Source: Flammula alnicola
Taxonomy: Eukaryota > Basidiomycota > Agaricomycetes > Agaricales > Strophariaceae
Direction: 5' to 3'
Length of the DNA: 23,798 bases
NCBI GenBank assembly: GCA_015499995.1
Contig: JADNRV010000581.1
Coordinates: 1 to 23,798 of the forward strand
The position numbers were made by a program, and so were the translations under genes. The notes beneath the pieces were generated by a model. It did not search any database, was not told where the DNA came from, and saw only the letters and a program-made list of their open reading frames with translations. Shown here piece by piece: positions 9,338-19,909 of the stretch; position 1 is the stretch's first letter, and each line of letters opens with the position of its first letter.

Positions 9338-10177
9338 ATGTCTCCTTATGCTCGCCCATTGCGTCTGGTATTGCAGGCCGTCGCCCTTCTCGATATCATC
9401 TTTGCCACCGTGTCTGTGACGGCCACGCCCATACCTTTACCTTTTCCTCTGGTGGCAGCAGATTATTCTCTTGGTCTGGTTTCTGTCAATCGTTCCATTT
9501 CTCAGGTTACTGGCGGAAGACCGGATGCCCTCCGACAACCTAGGCCCTCTGTTCGTTCTCGGTATGCGCGGGCTGTTGATGAACTGGCCGACTTGTATCA
9601 TTATTACGATCTTACGAAACAAAACGCCAATGCTCTCGGTAAGCCACACGTTTCCACTCCCAGACCTTGAACGTGCTGATCGCCTGTAGATACCCTCGCT
9701 GCCCAGTCCGCCAATGTGGACAACAACGACGACTTCCAACAGCAATATGCCTCTGAGCTCTCTGCATTCAACACCAACCTGTCTGCCTTCAAGGATACTC
9801 TGGCACAAATCCCCTCTGACAAAGGGCTGGCTAATTACGACCGTACGAACGACCTCGAGACTCTCCTCAAGAACCTTATTAATGCCATTAAAAACATCTT
9901 GAGTTCGACAACTAGCGTCGTCTACAATCTGCCCATCGTTGGTCCTACATTGGGTCCCAGTGAGTCTTCAGGGAAGTATCATCGTCGCGCATTTCTGATA
10001 TACTTCTCCACAGTTGTCTACGACATCAAGTGCTTAATTGACGGGATAATGAATGCCACAGAAGACTTCAGCGATGCGACAATCAACGAACTCCAACCTC
10101 TGTTGCAAGCTCTTCTCGGAATGGCCGTGTCGACTGCGTGTAAATCTGGCGTCGTAGTGGCAGGGCTGTGCATCTAG
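9338..10177 (+). CDS. Secreted helical protein of unknown function
   Basis: Exons 9338-9638, 9690-9959, 10014-10177; 244 residues; both introns have GT-AG ends and joins are in frame. The N terminus (to about residue 30, ending near VTATPIP) is hydrophobic and reads as a signal peptide. The rest is mostly helical, with a polar stretch DTLAAQSANVDNNDDFQQQY, amphipathic repeats such as LKNLINAIKNIL and INELQPLLQALLGMAV, and only three Cys, in KCLIDG, TACKSG and at GLCI on the C terminus. The layout loosely recalls fungal hydrophobic-surface-binding (HsbA-type) secreted proteins, but I cannot confirm that family. It follows another secreted-protein gene on the same strand, without evidence of co-function. 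Confidence 0.75.
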
Positions 10178-10521
10178 ACTCCTTTCTCCGTTATTTGTGT
10201 TACATATGTGTTACACCATTATCTATGACGCCCGCCCGCATTCGCGCATACATTTGTATCCACTACAGTATCAACCTCTATCCACTATCAATTATCACTA
10301 CTCCCTACAGCTGTTTTGTAATCCATGCATCCTGCAATGTTTCTCTCGTCATCTAGATGCGACTGAAATGAATTACAAGGCATATCACGCGAATTCCCAG
10401 CGGCCATCCGATTGTTGACCGCAGGAGCTTGCTACTTGTTTTGTGCAGTGCGCAGCAAGAAGATCGCATATACCGTTGATTGCTAGATCGGTTATAGTTC
10501 TGTTTGGCCAGCGTGACGATC
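10178..10521. other. Convergent intergenic region
   Basis: Lies between the ends of two genes that face each other. AT-rich, with a TGTGTTACATATGTGTTACA repeat near 10196-10215. It should hold both 3' untranslated ends; no coding feature seen. Confidence 0.4.
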
Positions 10522-11329
10522 CTACTCGTCTGCTAACCATTTCTCGGCAATTGCACCTACAAATGGCACATGAAAGTGGACTAAGCCATTCTGAGAAGCG
10601 TCACGATACGCAAAGAAGCTTGAAGACAATTGGTAAGTTAAAAGTGCACAGAAGGAAAGAGTAACTCACCCTACAAAGAGTTGAATGGCGATGATGATTA
10701 ATGTACATAAAGTCTTGATCCAGGAAGAAAAATGTGCTATTGAAAGCAGCATCCTAATTAAAACCAGTGGCGTTGTTAAGAGAGCTGACTGGTAAGCTAG
10801 AAAATGCAGCAATTGAGTATGAATGCAGAGTGTTTCGGGAGAAGATCTACCATGAAATCGAACGTAGTCATTTTGTGTTTCAAGAATCAACAGGGCAAGG
10901 GCTGTAATAAAGATAGATTCATTATCATGTTCAGGAAGTTGGAACAGACCCTTGACGAGAAAGGACATACCTGAAACTGGTCCTAAAAGATAGGCACACA
11001 AGGCTAGAATATCCACTCGCCAGCCATACGTCGTTTCCCATTGGTTTGTAGGTGGGTCCTCATCGGAAACAGCTGAAGGTCCCCCGGACCTCGATGAATT
11101 GAAGGTAGGAATGCCTCCCGATTGGTAGGAGCTTTCGACAGGAGGGGTCTGAAACCAGGCACTGCCTGATGGTTTTGAGACGGAAGGCGTTGACGGGTGG
11201 TCAAATTCATCAGGCGGAGGAGTCTGTGTATCAGCACGAAACGTCAGAAATTTACTTATTCATTAACAACAAACAGAGGATTGGTATTCTCACATAGGCC
11301 GCAAAAGAGGCAAATTGGGACGCGCTCAT
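10522..11329 (-). CDS. Tic20/DUF4870-like membrane protein
   Basis: Exons on the minus strand: 11294-11329, 10971-11223, 10851-10901, 10670-10796, 10522-10618; 187 residues. The N-terminal half (MSASQFASFAAYTPPPDEFD onward) is Ser/Pro-rich and probably disordered. From about residue 83 comes a Tic20-like membrane domain: WRVDILALCAYLLGPVSALA, then LETQNDYVRFHAYQSALLTT, a hydrophobic LVLIRMLLSIAHF, and LCTLIIIAIQLFVGFFAYRD, ending WLADE. The QNDYVRFHAYQSALL motif is typical of the fungal members. Tic20 itself is a plastid import channel part; the fungal relatives have no plastid role and their function is unknown to me. All four introns join in frame, which supports the model. Confidence 0.85.
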
Positions 11330-11784
11330 CTTTGTTCCCTCGAAGAAGGTGGTATATTGTTAAATCTAGGAATATAACTGCGTGAGTAATATGAGTAAAG
11401 AGGAATATGTCATACATACGCACATGATAGTATTTCTCCTGACCTTGTGTGATAGGGACAGGCGCTTAGGTTCAAGGCTATGGAGGATGTGAGTAAGTGA
11501 CGACTGGCTAACGAGGCTAGAACTAATTACGATTCAATTAGGAACATTCCGAATAAGACGTGATCGTGTCAGATTAATTATATAATCATATATTCACGTG
11601 TTGAATACGGTGATACCCGATGTACTATGCAGTTTTCCTAAGCCACCGATTTTCACCTCAAGGTAGAACTACTCATTTCGGCACTGGCGACGACCGCAAG
11701 CACAAGGTATGGCCCATCGTGCTCTCATCTATAAAGCATAAGTAACTAACGTTTGTATATAGTACCGGACCCTAGGCTTTCGAA
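11330..11784. promoter_or_regulatory. Divergent promoter between Tic20-like gene and eS24
   Basis: The two genes start on opposite strands here. CACGTG lies at 11595-11600. On the right is a likely untranslated-leader intron of the ribosomal gene at 11707-11762 (GTATGG donor, CTAAC branch site, TATATAG acceptor). No coding feature seen. Confidence 0.5.
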
Positions 11785-12437
11785 ATGGTGAGTTTCCTAT
11801 CTTGAACCTATGGTCGCGTGAAATAGAAAGAAATTTGGTGCAACTGTCAACTGGTGTTGGGCGCGAGGATCTCTGCGAGATGGAATTGGGTCGAGAATAT
11901 AGCTAATTATACTCGATTTAGGCCGACACTTCAGCCCCAATCACCCTCCGTACGAGGAAATTCATCACCAACCGTCTCCTCGCGCGCCGTCAATTCGTTG
12001 TTGACGTTCTCCACCCATCGCGCCCTAATGTCTCGAGAGCCGATCTCCAGGAAAAGCTCGCTGCTCTCTACAAAACCGACAAGTCTCGCGTCGTCACTTT
12101 TGGACTTCGAACGCAGTTTGGTGGAGGACGAAGCACAGGGTTCGCGTTGATTTACGATGATGAGACGTCGCAGAAGAAGTTTGAGCCCAAGTACCGCCTA
12201 GTGCGGGTATGTCACCTGTTGCTTTCCATGCCGATTCCCCCTGATTATCTGTGTAGTCGGGACTCGCCTCCAAGGTTGAAAAGCCTTCCCGTAAGCTACG
12301 GAAGGAGCGCAAGAACCGTGCAAAGAAGGTCAGTTAACGCTTTATGATTCCTTAAATGCTCGCTTTTGACATTGTACCCTTAGCTCCGCGGTACCAAAAA
12401 GGTGAAGGCTGCAGAGCCCCCCAAGAAGGGAAAGTAG
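11785..12437 (+). CDS. RPS24: 40S ribosomal protein eS24
   Basis: Small-subunit ribosomal protein. Exons 11785-11787 (the ATG alone), 11922-12206, 12257-12328, 12384-12437; 137 residues, near the usual 133-135. After the 134-nt first intron the protein begins [20 protein letters not shown] and continues through [41 protein letters not shown] and KYRLVRSGLASK to a basic tail ending PPKKGK. An intron directly after the start codon and another in the leader are common for fungal ribosomal genes. I saw no box C/D snoRNA in the long first intron. Confidence 0.97.
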
Positions 12438-12675
12438 TCAATATCCGTCGCTGTCCACTTGCTGCCTGCTCCACTTCTGTATGCATATTATGGTTATTCA
12501 AAAATATTATGCATATACATGTCTTTCATCATCCATTCTTCTACATCATGTTATCAGTTGTCACAGAATTGAATCTACAGACACCTTGGAAGATGTCGAT
12601 GAAATAATGCAATGTAAGAAGAACATAATATATGGGTATCATAAAATCGACAAGAAGATTAGAGTGCCTATTCCA
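12438..12675. other. Convergent intergenic region
   Basis: 238 bases between the stop codons of eS24 (plus) and Arp1 (minus). AT-rich and without a coding feature; presumably both 3' untranslated ends. Confidence 0.5.
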
Positions 12676-14250
12676 TTAAAACCCAGACTTCTTGTGAATA
12701 ATGTCCGGATCTTCCTGGTACTCCTCGGCAGAAACCCACATCTATAATGATGAGTTAGAGTGAATGTCAACGGAACCAACTTCGACCCCACCTTTTTGAA
12801 GGTATTCAGACCAGCCAAGATAGATCCTCCAATCCATGTCGAATACTTTCTCTCGGGAGGAGCATAAATTTTGATTTTAACATCCTTCAAAGCCAATTTC
12901 TTCACTTCGTTAAGCAATCGGTCCCCGAAGCCTAAAGGTTGATTGAGCAACAATGAATCCAGTAAAGGGAACGAACGAACCCTTGCATAGGGTACTTCCT
13001 CCACTTAGAACGATGTTGGAGAATAAACTCTTTCGCAAGTCCAAATCTACCCGATTGATCGAATCGACCACAACCTGATGCACGCCAGCATACTCTTGAC
13101 CGATTAATTCGGGATTGAAGAGTATTTCAGGGGCACGGAAGCGTTCAGCACCGAGCTAATGGAAAAAGGGGGGTAAATGACAAGCTTGATAATTCAAGGC
13201 GAAACACATACCTGAACAACGTTTCCGTCAGGCAGTCGGAACTCTTCTGTCCGGCCTGTGGCATCCTTTTCTTCCTTTGCGGGACTGAGGGCGACATAAC
13301 AACATTTCTCCTTGATCGTACGAACAACCTCGCGTTCAGCTGTCGTGTGTAGGTGATGGCCAGATTTCCGGAGGAGTAGCTGAAGGTGATCGGTCACGTC
13401 TCTACGCCACCTTGAGCAAGAGAAAATATGACATGAGAAGTCATTTACCTTCCTGCTACATCAACACGACGAATAGCATGAGGCATAGAGAATCCTTCGA
13501 AGACGGGGACGGCGTGCGTCACACCATCTCCTGAATCTAGTACGATGCCTGTCGTCCGTCCTGATGAATATCTGTTGGAATAGCATCACTGGCTGCTAAG
13601 GGATTGCAAAGTTAACCACGTACAGTGACAGGACGGCTTGCACCGAGGTAAAGAGGGCTGGCACATTGAACGTGTCAAAAAATATCTGGGCTGCTACATC
13701 TCTGTTACTCCGAGGATTGAGAGGCGCCTCGGTGAGCAAGACGGGATGCTAATGTCATAGAACATTAAGCGCTAGGTTGGCAAGAAGAGCGAACAGCGCA
13801 CCTCCTCGCTCAGCGTCCCAAGTTCTTCGGCATAGACCCAATTCCATATCCGCTCCATATCGTCCCAGTCCGTCACGATACCATGTTCCATCGGGTATTT
13901 TATCTTGAGCAGGCCCCGAAACTCTTGAGCACGTCGGCCAATGAATACATCTCCTTCCAACGCGCCGGCCATGACGCGTATGTGTTTCGGTCGCCCAACA
14001 CTAAATCATGAAATGGAGCTCGGTCAACACGATGTGTTTGTACTGGATAACGGGCCTAACCGCGACGACGCACAAAGACGGGAAGAAGCATTTAGGATGA
14101 TCTTGTCCTGCAAATCCTGCCTTTATTGTACCAGAGCCCTTTTGAAGGAAATTGCGATTAACAAGCGATACATGATATGCAGTGAAAAAAACGGACATTG
14201 TCAATGACAACAGGTTGATTAGTGAGTACGTCGTCATATTCCCCAGACAT
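12676..14250 (-). CDS. ARP1: Actin-related protein Arp1 (centractin), dynactin filament subunit
   Basis: Forms the short actin-like filament of dynactin, the dynein activator needed for microtubule transport and nuclear migration. Nine exons on the minus strand: 14197-14250, 14074-14138, 13802-14000, 13624-13748, 13449-13571, 13212-13401, 12981-13155, 12792-12931, 12676-12741; 378 residues (human 376). Actin-fold landmarks: phosphate loop [73 protein letters not shown], second phosphate loop [16 protein letters not shown], and [15 protein letters not shown]. Centractin-like features over actin are the [18 protein letters not shown] start and [20 protein letters not shown]. Every junction keeps frame. 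Donors are partly atypical: GTCCGT in intron 1 and GTTCGT in intron 7. Confidence 0.96.
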
Positions 14251-14423
14251 ATTGTTTCTACAATTATGGAGAGAATCTGTTGGCTGTTTGGGCCGTCACC
14301 GCCCGGTTTCGCGCCTGAAGAGATCTGTCGGTTAGGGGGGAGTACAAGACGCGTTCAAGCTCAGCCACTACTACTCAACCCTTATTTGGTCAGTCCAAAA
14401 CTACTTCCATTGCCAACACCATC
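14251..14423. promoter_or_regulatory. Short bidirectional promoter
   Basis: Only 173 bases separate the start codons of Arp1 (minus) and the membrane-protein gene (plus), so they probably share one promoter. No TATA box seen. Confidence 0.5.
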
Positions 14424-15224
14424 ATGGCTCGTTCTGCTCTCCTCCTGTTGCCTCATATCCTTTTATACCTTTCGACTATTTGTGTAAGGCCCTTTCTTTC
14501 TTGCGCAATCCCCCGTTCCTGACAGTTTCTTGCAGATATCCGTCGAAGCTGGTTGGAAGAAATGGGAAGCGACCAACTTCTGTAAATGTGTGTAATACAC
14601 GAGCTAACATCGGTTGGTACTTATTAAACTATCTCCTACACACGCAGGCATATGCTTCGGAACTGGTTATGCGATCATGCCCTTGACTATACCTGATAAT
14701 CCTTCCCAACCATGCTTGTCATGCACAAAGCAATGGTGCTTGAATCAGAATCTACCAATCTGCGCGGGAGCCTCCCTGGGTAACACAAATCCAGATACTG
14801 CTACAGGAAAGGAAGGAGATGTTGAGGCGAGATGTTTTCGTAAGATTCCATTCCTAAACCTAATTTCATGTACATTAAACCACTCCCCAGAGCGTGATTC
14901 ACCCAGAGACCAACTTGTGGTCACTCTCTTCCTGCTCACGGTCTTTGGTCTTCTACTTGGTGCTGGTATCAAAAGCCGCATACTCAAAGCTGGTCTTTCT
15001 ACGGAACTTCCATGGAACCGAAGAAATCAGACGCGGTGGTGGGAGGTAAGTTGTTCGTTGCATCATATTCTACGAGCAATAACCTCGACAATGATGTATA
15101 GCCTTGGATTCCTGGAAGGCATGAGGAACCGGATGCTCCTATGGGGCTCTCTAGATTTGGGATGAGTGCAGCAAATCCTGGGACTGGAAGGGGAGATTAT
15201 GCTCCTGTCTCTGAAGAACGTTGA
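14424..15224 (+). CDS. Cys-rich single-pass membrane protein, unknown function
   Basis: Exons 14424-14483, 14536-14587, 14648-14839, 14891-15045, 15102-15224; 193 residues. Residues 1-20 (MARSALLLLPHILLYLSTIC) are a signal peptide or first membrane segment. Residues 21-109 carry eight more or less evenly spaced Cys (36, 38, 40, 60, 63, 68, 76, 100) in motifs such as FCKCICFGTGY, PCLSCTKQWCLNQNLPIC and VEARCFQRDSPRDQ. Residues 110-129 (LVVTLFLLTVFGLLLGAGI) form a membrane helix, followed by a polar, basic tail ending YAPVSEER. This predicts a type I protein with a disulphide-bonded lumenal domain and a cytosolic tail. It reads like a conserved fungal protein, but I cannot name the family. All exon joins keep frame, and the neighbouring Arp1 gene is divergent. 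Confidence 0.8.
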
Positions 15225-15486
15225 ATATTGGGGGATCTTAGATGATTGACTCGGCACCTGTAATACTATATGATGTAGAAAATGGTTGTTCACATTGAAA
15301 AAGCGTTTATAGCAAGCTGCAATGGATGTCCGAGTCTTGGGAGGGGGAGTTGAGTTGGAGGAATATTCAATTGGCGAGTCAGGGCTCGGTGGCAGTGTCA
15401 CGACCGCGAATCAGTCGTCACATGCTGTTCATGCTGCGACGGGTAGATCTTGGCTCCCAACCAGAACCTCTGATGATTCCGTACCA
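15225..15486. other. Intergenic region
   Basis: Between two plus-strand genes. The reading frame of the next gene stays open upstream to an ATG at 15322, which would add 55 residues, but I prefer the later start because it gives an N-myristoylation signal. Confidence 0.4.
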
Positions 15487-15890
15487 ATGGGTTCTCTCTG
15501 TTCGAAATCTTCAGCGCATGAGGGGGGCCATACTGTACTAGGCTCAGGTCCCGTCAATTCGAATTCAGGAGCTCGAAGCGTTCCCAGTGTCGCTTCTCCT
15601 CGTCCAGATCCCCGTGCCGCTGCGGCGGAAGCTGCAGAGCGTCGGTTGCAGGCGGTGAGCATCTCCCATCACGAACATGAACTCTTCCAGAAAATTTCCC
15701 CAGGCGCAAAAAAGGGGAACAAGTGCCGCGAACCCTAAGCAAGGCAAGCTTGCAAGCCAGTTGGCGAAACAAAATAGTTCGAAACCCGGGGCTCAACCTC
15801 AAGAGGAAGATAGGCTAGTGGTAAGCGCCCTAAAACGTGTCGTCTATTTGCTACAATCTTATGTGAAATTCCTTTGCCCAGTGGGATTGA
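15487..15890 (+). CDS. Small SVIP-like protein with p97/VCP-interacting motif
   Basis: Exons 15487-15654, 15704-15820, 15882-15890; 97 residues. The start MGSLCSK has Gly2 for N-myristoylation and Cys5 for palmitoylation, as in animal SVIP (small VCP/p97-interacting protein). Residues 43-53 (RAAAAEAAERR) match the published VCP-interacting motif R-x5-A-A-x2-R exactly. The rest is basic and low in complexity (KQGKLASQLAKQ) and ends RLVWD. The last coding exon is only TGG GAT TGA, reached by a good intron (GTAAGC donor, TTTGCCCAG acceptor). SVIP is a membrane-anchored inhibitor of ER-associated degradation in animals; a similar p97 (Cdc48) adaptor role here is inference from motif and layout. 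An in-frame upstream ATG at 15322 would bury the lipid signal and is less likely. Confidence 0.75.
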
Positions 15891-16641
15891 AATCAAATAC
15901 CGAATATTGAACGTTGTCTGCGGCGCGGACCTTGTTCGTCTTTGTTGCATGGGTCACACCGTACGATCTTCTCTCGAGATGCCATCTAGGATGTTGCCAG
16001 CCCTCGCGCTCCCTCGTTTCCGGAATTTTTTTCTGAATTTCACTATAAATGGATGCGCTGCCTCGCTCGCTACACGTTCAAGTGACACCGGGCAACACCT
16101 GATGATAAGAATGTCCTGCAGTTAAAGATTTTGAGAATCGCGAGGCCGGAAATTCGATCCGAATAATTTTTTCTTTCTATCTGTTCAGCGAATTGCTTGA
16201 TCAGAGGCCTCATTGCATGAGCTTTAGCGGCTTTTTGATGTGGAATACTCACACGTCCGAAGAGATTGAAGAAGACTGCATATTTTTATGTGATGCTTCC
16301 TGGGACCTGCGAAAGTCGGGATATTTTCTAGAGATGAGGATGATAAGATTTGACTGTATGGCAGTAAGTACGAGCCTTGTAGGTCGGCCATCAATAAAAG
16401 AACCCGGACCGGCACTGTGGAAAGTTAGGATGCCGGCGTGACCAACCTGAATTCTTACAACAACATGCAGCGCGGACAGATAGCTGCTTGAGCCATTTTT
16501 GTCAAGTCGCTTGCGCTTCACTGGTGCGCAAAAACCTTTTTGGCTAATCCCTCAGCTACAAGTCAGTTCCTTCAGATCGCCGCAAGCGGAGCAGCGCTCA
16601 CAAAGGACACGCGGAACAGCTGAATCCTGATTGTTTCGTAC
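15891..16641. other. 750-base intergenic region
   Basis: No family recognised. A frame of 82 codons (16193-16441, plus) has no domain, and the opposite strand offers only similar chance frames. A CTATAAAT motif lies near 16043. Presumably the promoter of the GPI2 gene at the right end. Confidence 0.35.
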
Positions 16642-17804
16642 ATGATCCAGCAGCAAACCCACGAGCCGCACAACTGGGAAAAGGTGCTCTGGAAAAGGCC
16701 TGCATACCCTGATAACTATGTCCCGCGAAGCCTGTTTCTTGCGTCGTCGCGAAGGAATCGTATGTGGTTCACATGCTTGTCTTCCCGAGACGATCACTTA
16801 AACCGCTTTGACAGCCAACCTTCGGCTGTACACCTACTGGCCCCTCGTTACCTTGTCATGTTCCATCACCCAACACCTTGCAATCATTTTTGTGTTCTTG
16901 GCAGTTTTCGTGCGACTGAAGGAGCGCACTTTGGACCCTCGTTCCCTAGTATGCATCTCCGTATTGTGTTTTTTCATCGGATACGCAACTTGGAATGCGC
17001 TTGATGGGAAAGGAGACAGCTCAGATCGACATTCAAATCGTTCGTGAATTTGTGAAGTGAATGCTTAACTATTAGTTACTGATTTATTTTTGTAGACCTG
17101 AAAACCTTGAAATCATCTATCATGATGTTTCTGGCTTTAATGTCGCTTTCCCCTGTTTTACGGACTTTAACTGCTGCTACATCTTCCGACTCTATCTGGG
17201 CCTTAGCCGCAGTCCTTTTTATTCTTAACGCCCTTCTTGCTGACTATACCGCTACGGAGCCTGAGAGCGCTCATGAAGGGTGAATTGACTTGTATTTCGT
17301 GCCAAGCATTTAGCTTAATACTCGCTTCCAGGCTTTCATCTGTGCTGTCCATGAACGCGGCTGTATCCGCGTCTGTAGTTTTAGCATCTCGCCTTGCAAC
17401 AGATGTATCTGTCTTCGCGCTTATGCTGTTTTCCATCCAGTCATTTGCATTATTCCCAATGATTCGTCATCGCTTGCAGGTAGACTCAGGGCCCTTTCTC
17501 TTCTTCTGTTGCTTATTTATATCTTCCTAGTCATCGCCGATTGCTGCATGGCTGCTGATTACAATTGCCTTGTCAATTCTAGCTGTCTGGCTAGTGGCCG
17601 ATCTATCGCGCACTGTTATGTGGTTGTACATTTCCATCCTATTTTTCGTCACCCTAATAGCCCCGGCTGTTCTCATTTGGGCGCAACGATACAAAAAGTG
17701 AGTGTCTTCTTTCAGGTCATGAAAACAAGAGTGAGTTGACATCTATGATATATTTTAGTATTATCCGCGGCCCATGGGATGCAGCAATTCCTAAAGTTAA
17801 CTAG
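16642..17804 (+). CDS. GPI2: GPI-GlcNAc transferase subunit Gpi2/PIG-C
   Basis: Multi-pass ER membrane subunit of the complex that adds GlcNAc to phosphatidylinositol, the first step of GPI-anchor synthesis. Exons 16642-16759, 16815-17039, 17096-17279, 17332-17479, 17531-17697, 17759-17804; 295 residues (human 297). Family landmarks: WEKVLWKRPAYPDNYVP at the N terminus, FFIGYATWNALDG, LKTLKSSIMMFLALMSLSPV, LSMNAAVSASVVLASRL, SIQSFALFPMIRHRLQ, and the C-terminal IIRGPWDAAIPKVN. Hydrophobic segments cover most of the chain. All joins keep frame. The second donor is the unusual GTTCGT; the alternative GTGAAT three bases on gives the wrong frame. Confidence 0.95.
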
Positions 17805-18085
17805 ATCTGTAGTTCACACATTTAATTTTTTGTACGACAAAGCAGTAAATAGCATGATAATCCTAGAAAGCGGAGATATATACAGGGTATGCAGATGGCA
17901 AAGCAATTCGACAAGAGGAGTATGGTACAACGGGGTGGGGTGAGATACAAAGGTATAAGTCAATGAGGTATATGCAACGATGGATGTCTACATTAGCAAT
18001 AACAGGCCAAGATTTGTCGAAAGGATTGGCTATAGATACAAGATCCTCCATGGATGAGTCTAATAAAAGGTAGGATGGTTATAGA
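17805..18085. other. Convergent intergenic region
   Basis: 281 AT-rich bases between the stops of GPI2 (plus) and the bZIP gene (minus). No coding feature seen. Confidence 0.5.
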
Positions 18086-19665
18086 TCAGGGTGTTTCTGC
18101 GTCGATGTCTTCCTCTTCTAGGCGAGGTCGCTTGGAGCCAGTAGACCCTCCCATACCAATGCCTCTAGCTTCCAACACATCCATTGCAACTCTAGCAGCA
18201 CCTTCGGAAGTCTTTTTTGTTCTGGCGCGAGTGCGGCGAAGAGCTCCAAAGGCTTGGGCTTTGATCACGGCAACGGTGCAAGAAATGGACGTGGAACCAG
18301 GCGAAGGCGACCGTGAATTGGCAGGAATAGTATTACGCCGCGACCGAACGTGGGGGTCGTTGAAAGAAGGATCTCCGTCACTATTAGCTTGGTCATGGTG
18401 TGAGCCATTTTCGCTTGGAGGAAGAATCGGCTGATGGTCGGCACCACTGTCTGGTCTGCGTCCCATTCGATAACGTGCTGCGTCGGCAGTTTGGCTCGTG
18501 AGAGAGATGTCAGCGGTTCCGCCATGGAGGGTCACTTCCGGACAGTGTGGAAGAGAATGTCGTCGGTAATCAAAGTCCGCACGGTCCTGTCCTGCAGAAG
18601 GCTCGTGGAAAGTGAAAGGGAATGATGACGTCAGAGATATCGATGTAGATGAGCTTGGTGTAGACGTTGTAGGCGACATAGATCGCGAGTTTGGCATACT
18701 TTCGCCCATGTTCTGATGAAATCGATCTCCGTTCGGGAACACATAAGGCGCGCTGTCCAGCACAGAGTTCAGCGCTGCCTTTTGCTCGTCTCCTGAGAAT
18801 CGTCCAGGGTATGTCGACATGTCCGTCGAGGTTAGAGAAGGTGATTCCACGTACGTTGGCGATTCAGAATGGGGAGGAGTTATGGATTCTCCGCTGTGCA
18901 CGTCAGGAGGCAATGATGGCTGTCCCTGCCAGCGAGGGTCTCTTGAAGCGCCATGCATTGGATAAGAATACGGAGGGTACTTCCCAACGCGATGATTGAG
19001 AGCCGATCCAGATGATCCGTCTGTCGAGATTTCATTGTTCGGAAAAGGCACTGTGGGCGACTGGTTCGAGAAATTGCTACTGCTTGCTCCAGAAGTGTTG
19101 TAAGTTCCGTGGCATGCTGTTGAATCTTCTCCTCTGTATGCCAGTCCATTTCCATATGACTGTTGGAGGAGAGAAGCTGTTGGATGAGAAGAAAGGCCAT
19201 TCGGTTGAGCGTGTCCTAAAAATGGCGATGATAGAGGCGGCGGAGGTAGATCGTCCGCCTCAGGTGCCGGTCCTCTCTTTCTCGTCTGGTGGTACAGGGC
19301 TCTGAAGAGTTTTTCTCGCTCCCGATTTTCATGACGAAGGCGAGCATTCTCTTGCCGTAACTCCATCGACTCGTTGCGGGATTCTCGGCATGATTCCTGG
19401 AGTTGAATAACAACAGACTCTAAGCTCGTAACTGTATCGATGTGGGCCGTGAGTTGGATGGTGGCAGGCTCAAAGATTGAGGTTGATTACCTGTCTCCTC
19501 CAGGGTAGCGATGTAATTGGCGCGCCGGGCGCGGAACGCAGCTTGTGCATCTGCATTCTTCTTTTTTCTGAGGGCGACGTCGGACATACGGGATGTAGAC
19601 TCCGAAGCAGGCTTTGAGTGGGAGTTGCTGTTGGATGGAGAGGGTATGGATGTGGACTTTGGCAT
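18086..19665 (-). CDS. bZIP transcription factor with Yap/Pap1-like basic region
   Basis: Exons 19491-19665 and 18086-19431, one 59-nt intron splitting codon 59; 506 residues. The basic region RKKKNADAQAAFRARR (33-48) has the bZIP signature N37-x7-R45 with the Gln and Phe typical of the fungal Yap/Pap1 group. The zipper runs from about 55 with leucines at 55, 62, 69, 83 and 90 (Ser at 76). The remaining 400 residues are Ser/Pro-rich and probably disordered, with candidate phosphorylation sites and a basic KRPRLEEED near the C terminus that could be a second nuclear signal. I see no Cys-rich redox domain as in Yap1, so a stress role is not shown. It presumably binds DNA as a dimer in the nucleus; its targets are unknown. 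Confidence 0.9.
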
Positions 19666-19909
19666 AGGAGGGCAAAATGTTGAGAACGGGAGGATGCTTA
19701 AAATGCCATGGAAAAAGAATTCGAATCAGGGGACACGAGGAGAGGGTCCGCGGCCCTTTAAGACGTTCTCTTAGCCGATGTTGTGCACTTTTTAAGTTTG
19801 GCCTCAAGGGGTGCGCCGCTCACGCATTTGACAGCAACAGTTTCTCGAAGATTACAATAATGGGACCTGAGGGCATCCTGCTTCTCCTACGGAATTTTAT
19901 CTAACTGCC
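19666..19909. promoter_or_regulatory. Divergent upstream region of the bZIP gene
   Basis: 244 bases upstream of the bZIP start; also upstream of a doubtful plus-strand ORF at 19910. No clear TATA box or named motif seen. Confidence 0.35.

Noticed and set aside
11788..11921. Long first intron of eS24 as a snoRNA host
   Set aside because: No C/D or H/ACA boxes seen; the length is explained by an ordinary start-codon intron.
14614..15165. 183-codon plus-strand frame read without introns
   Set aside because: It runs through three introns of the Cys-rich membrane protein; the spliced model explains the conserved-looking parts and gives a proper N and C terminus.
15322..15486. Upstream in-frame extension of the SVIP-like protein
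   Set aside because: The added residues show no domain, and starting at 15487 exposes a myristoylation/palmitoylation signal that suits the motif-defined family.
16140..16165. AATTCGATCCGAAT resembling a tRNA T-loop
   Set aside because: No acceptor stem, anticodon arm or internal promoter A box around it.
16098..16180. TGATGA-like box suggesting a C/D snoRNA
   Set aside because: No matching D box, terminal stem or C'/D' pair could be found at a suitable distance.
18054..18434. 126-codon plus-strand frame opposite the bZIP gene
   Set aside because: Antisense to the long Ser/Pro-rich part of the bZIP protein; no start context or family.
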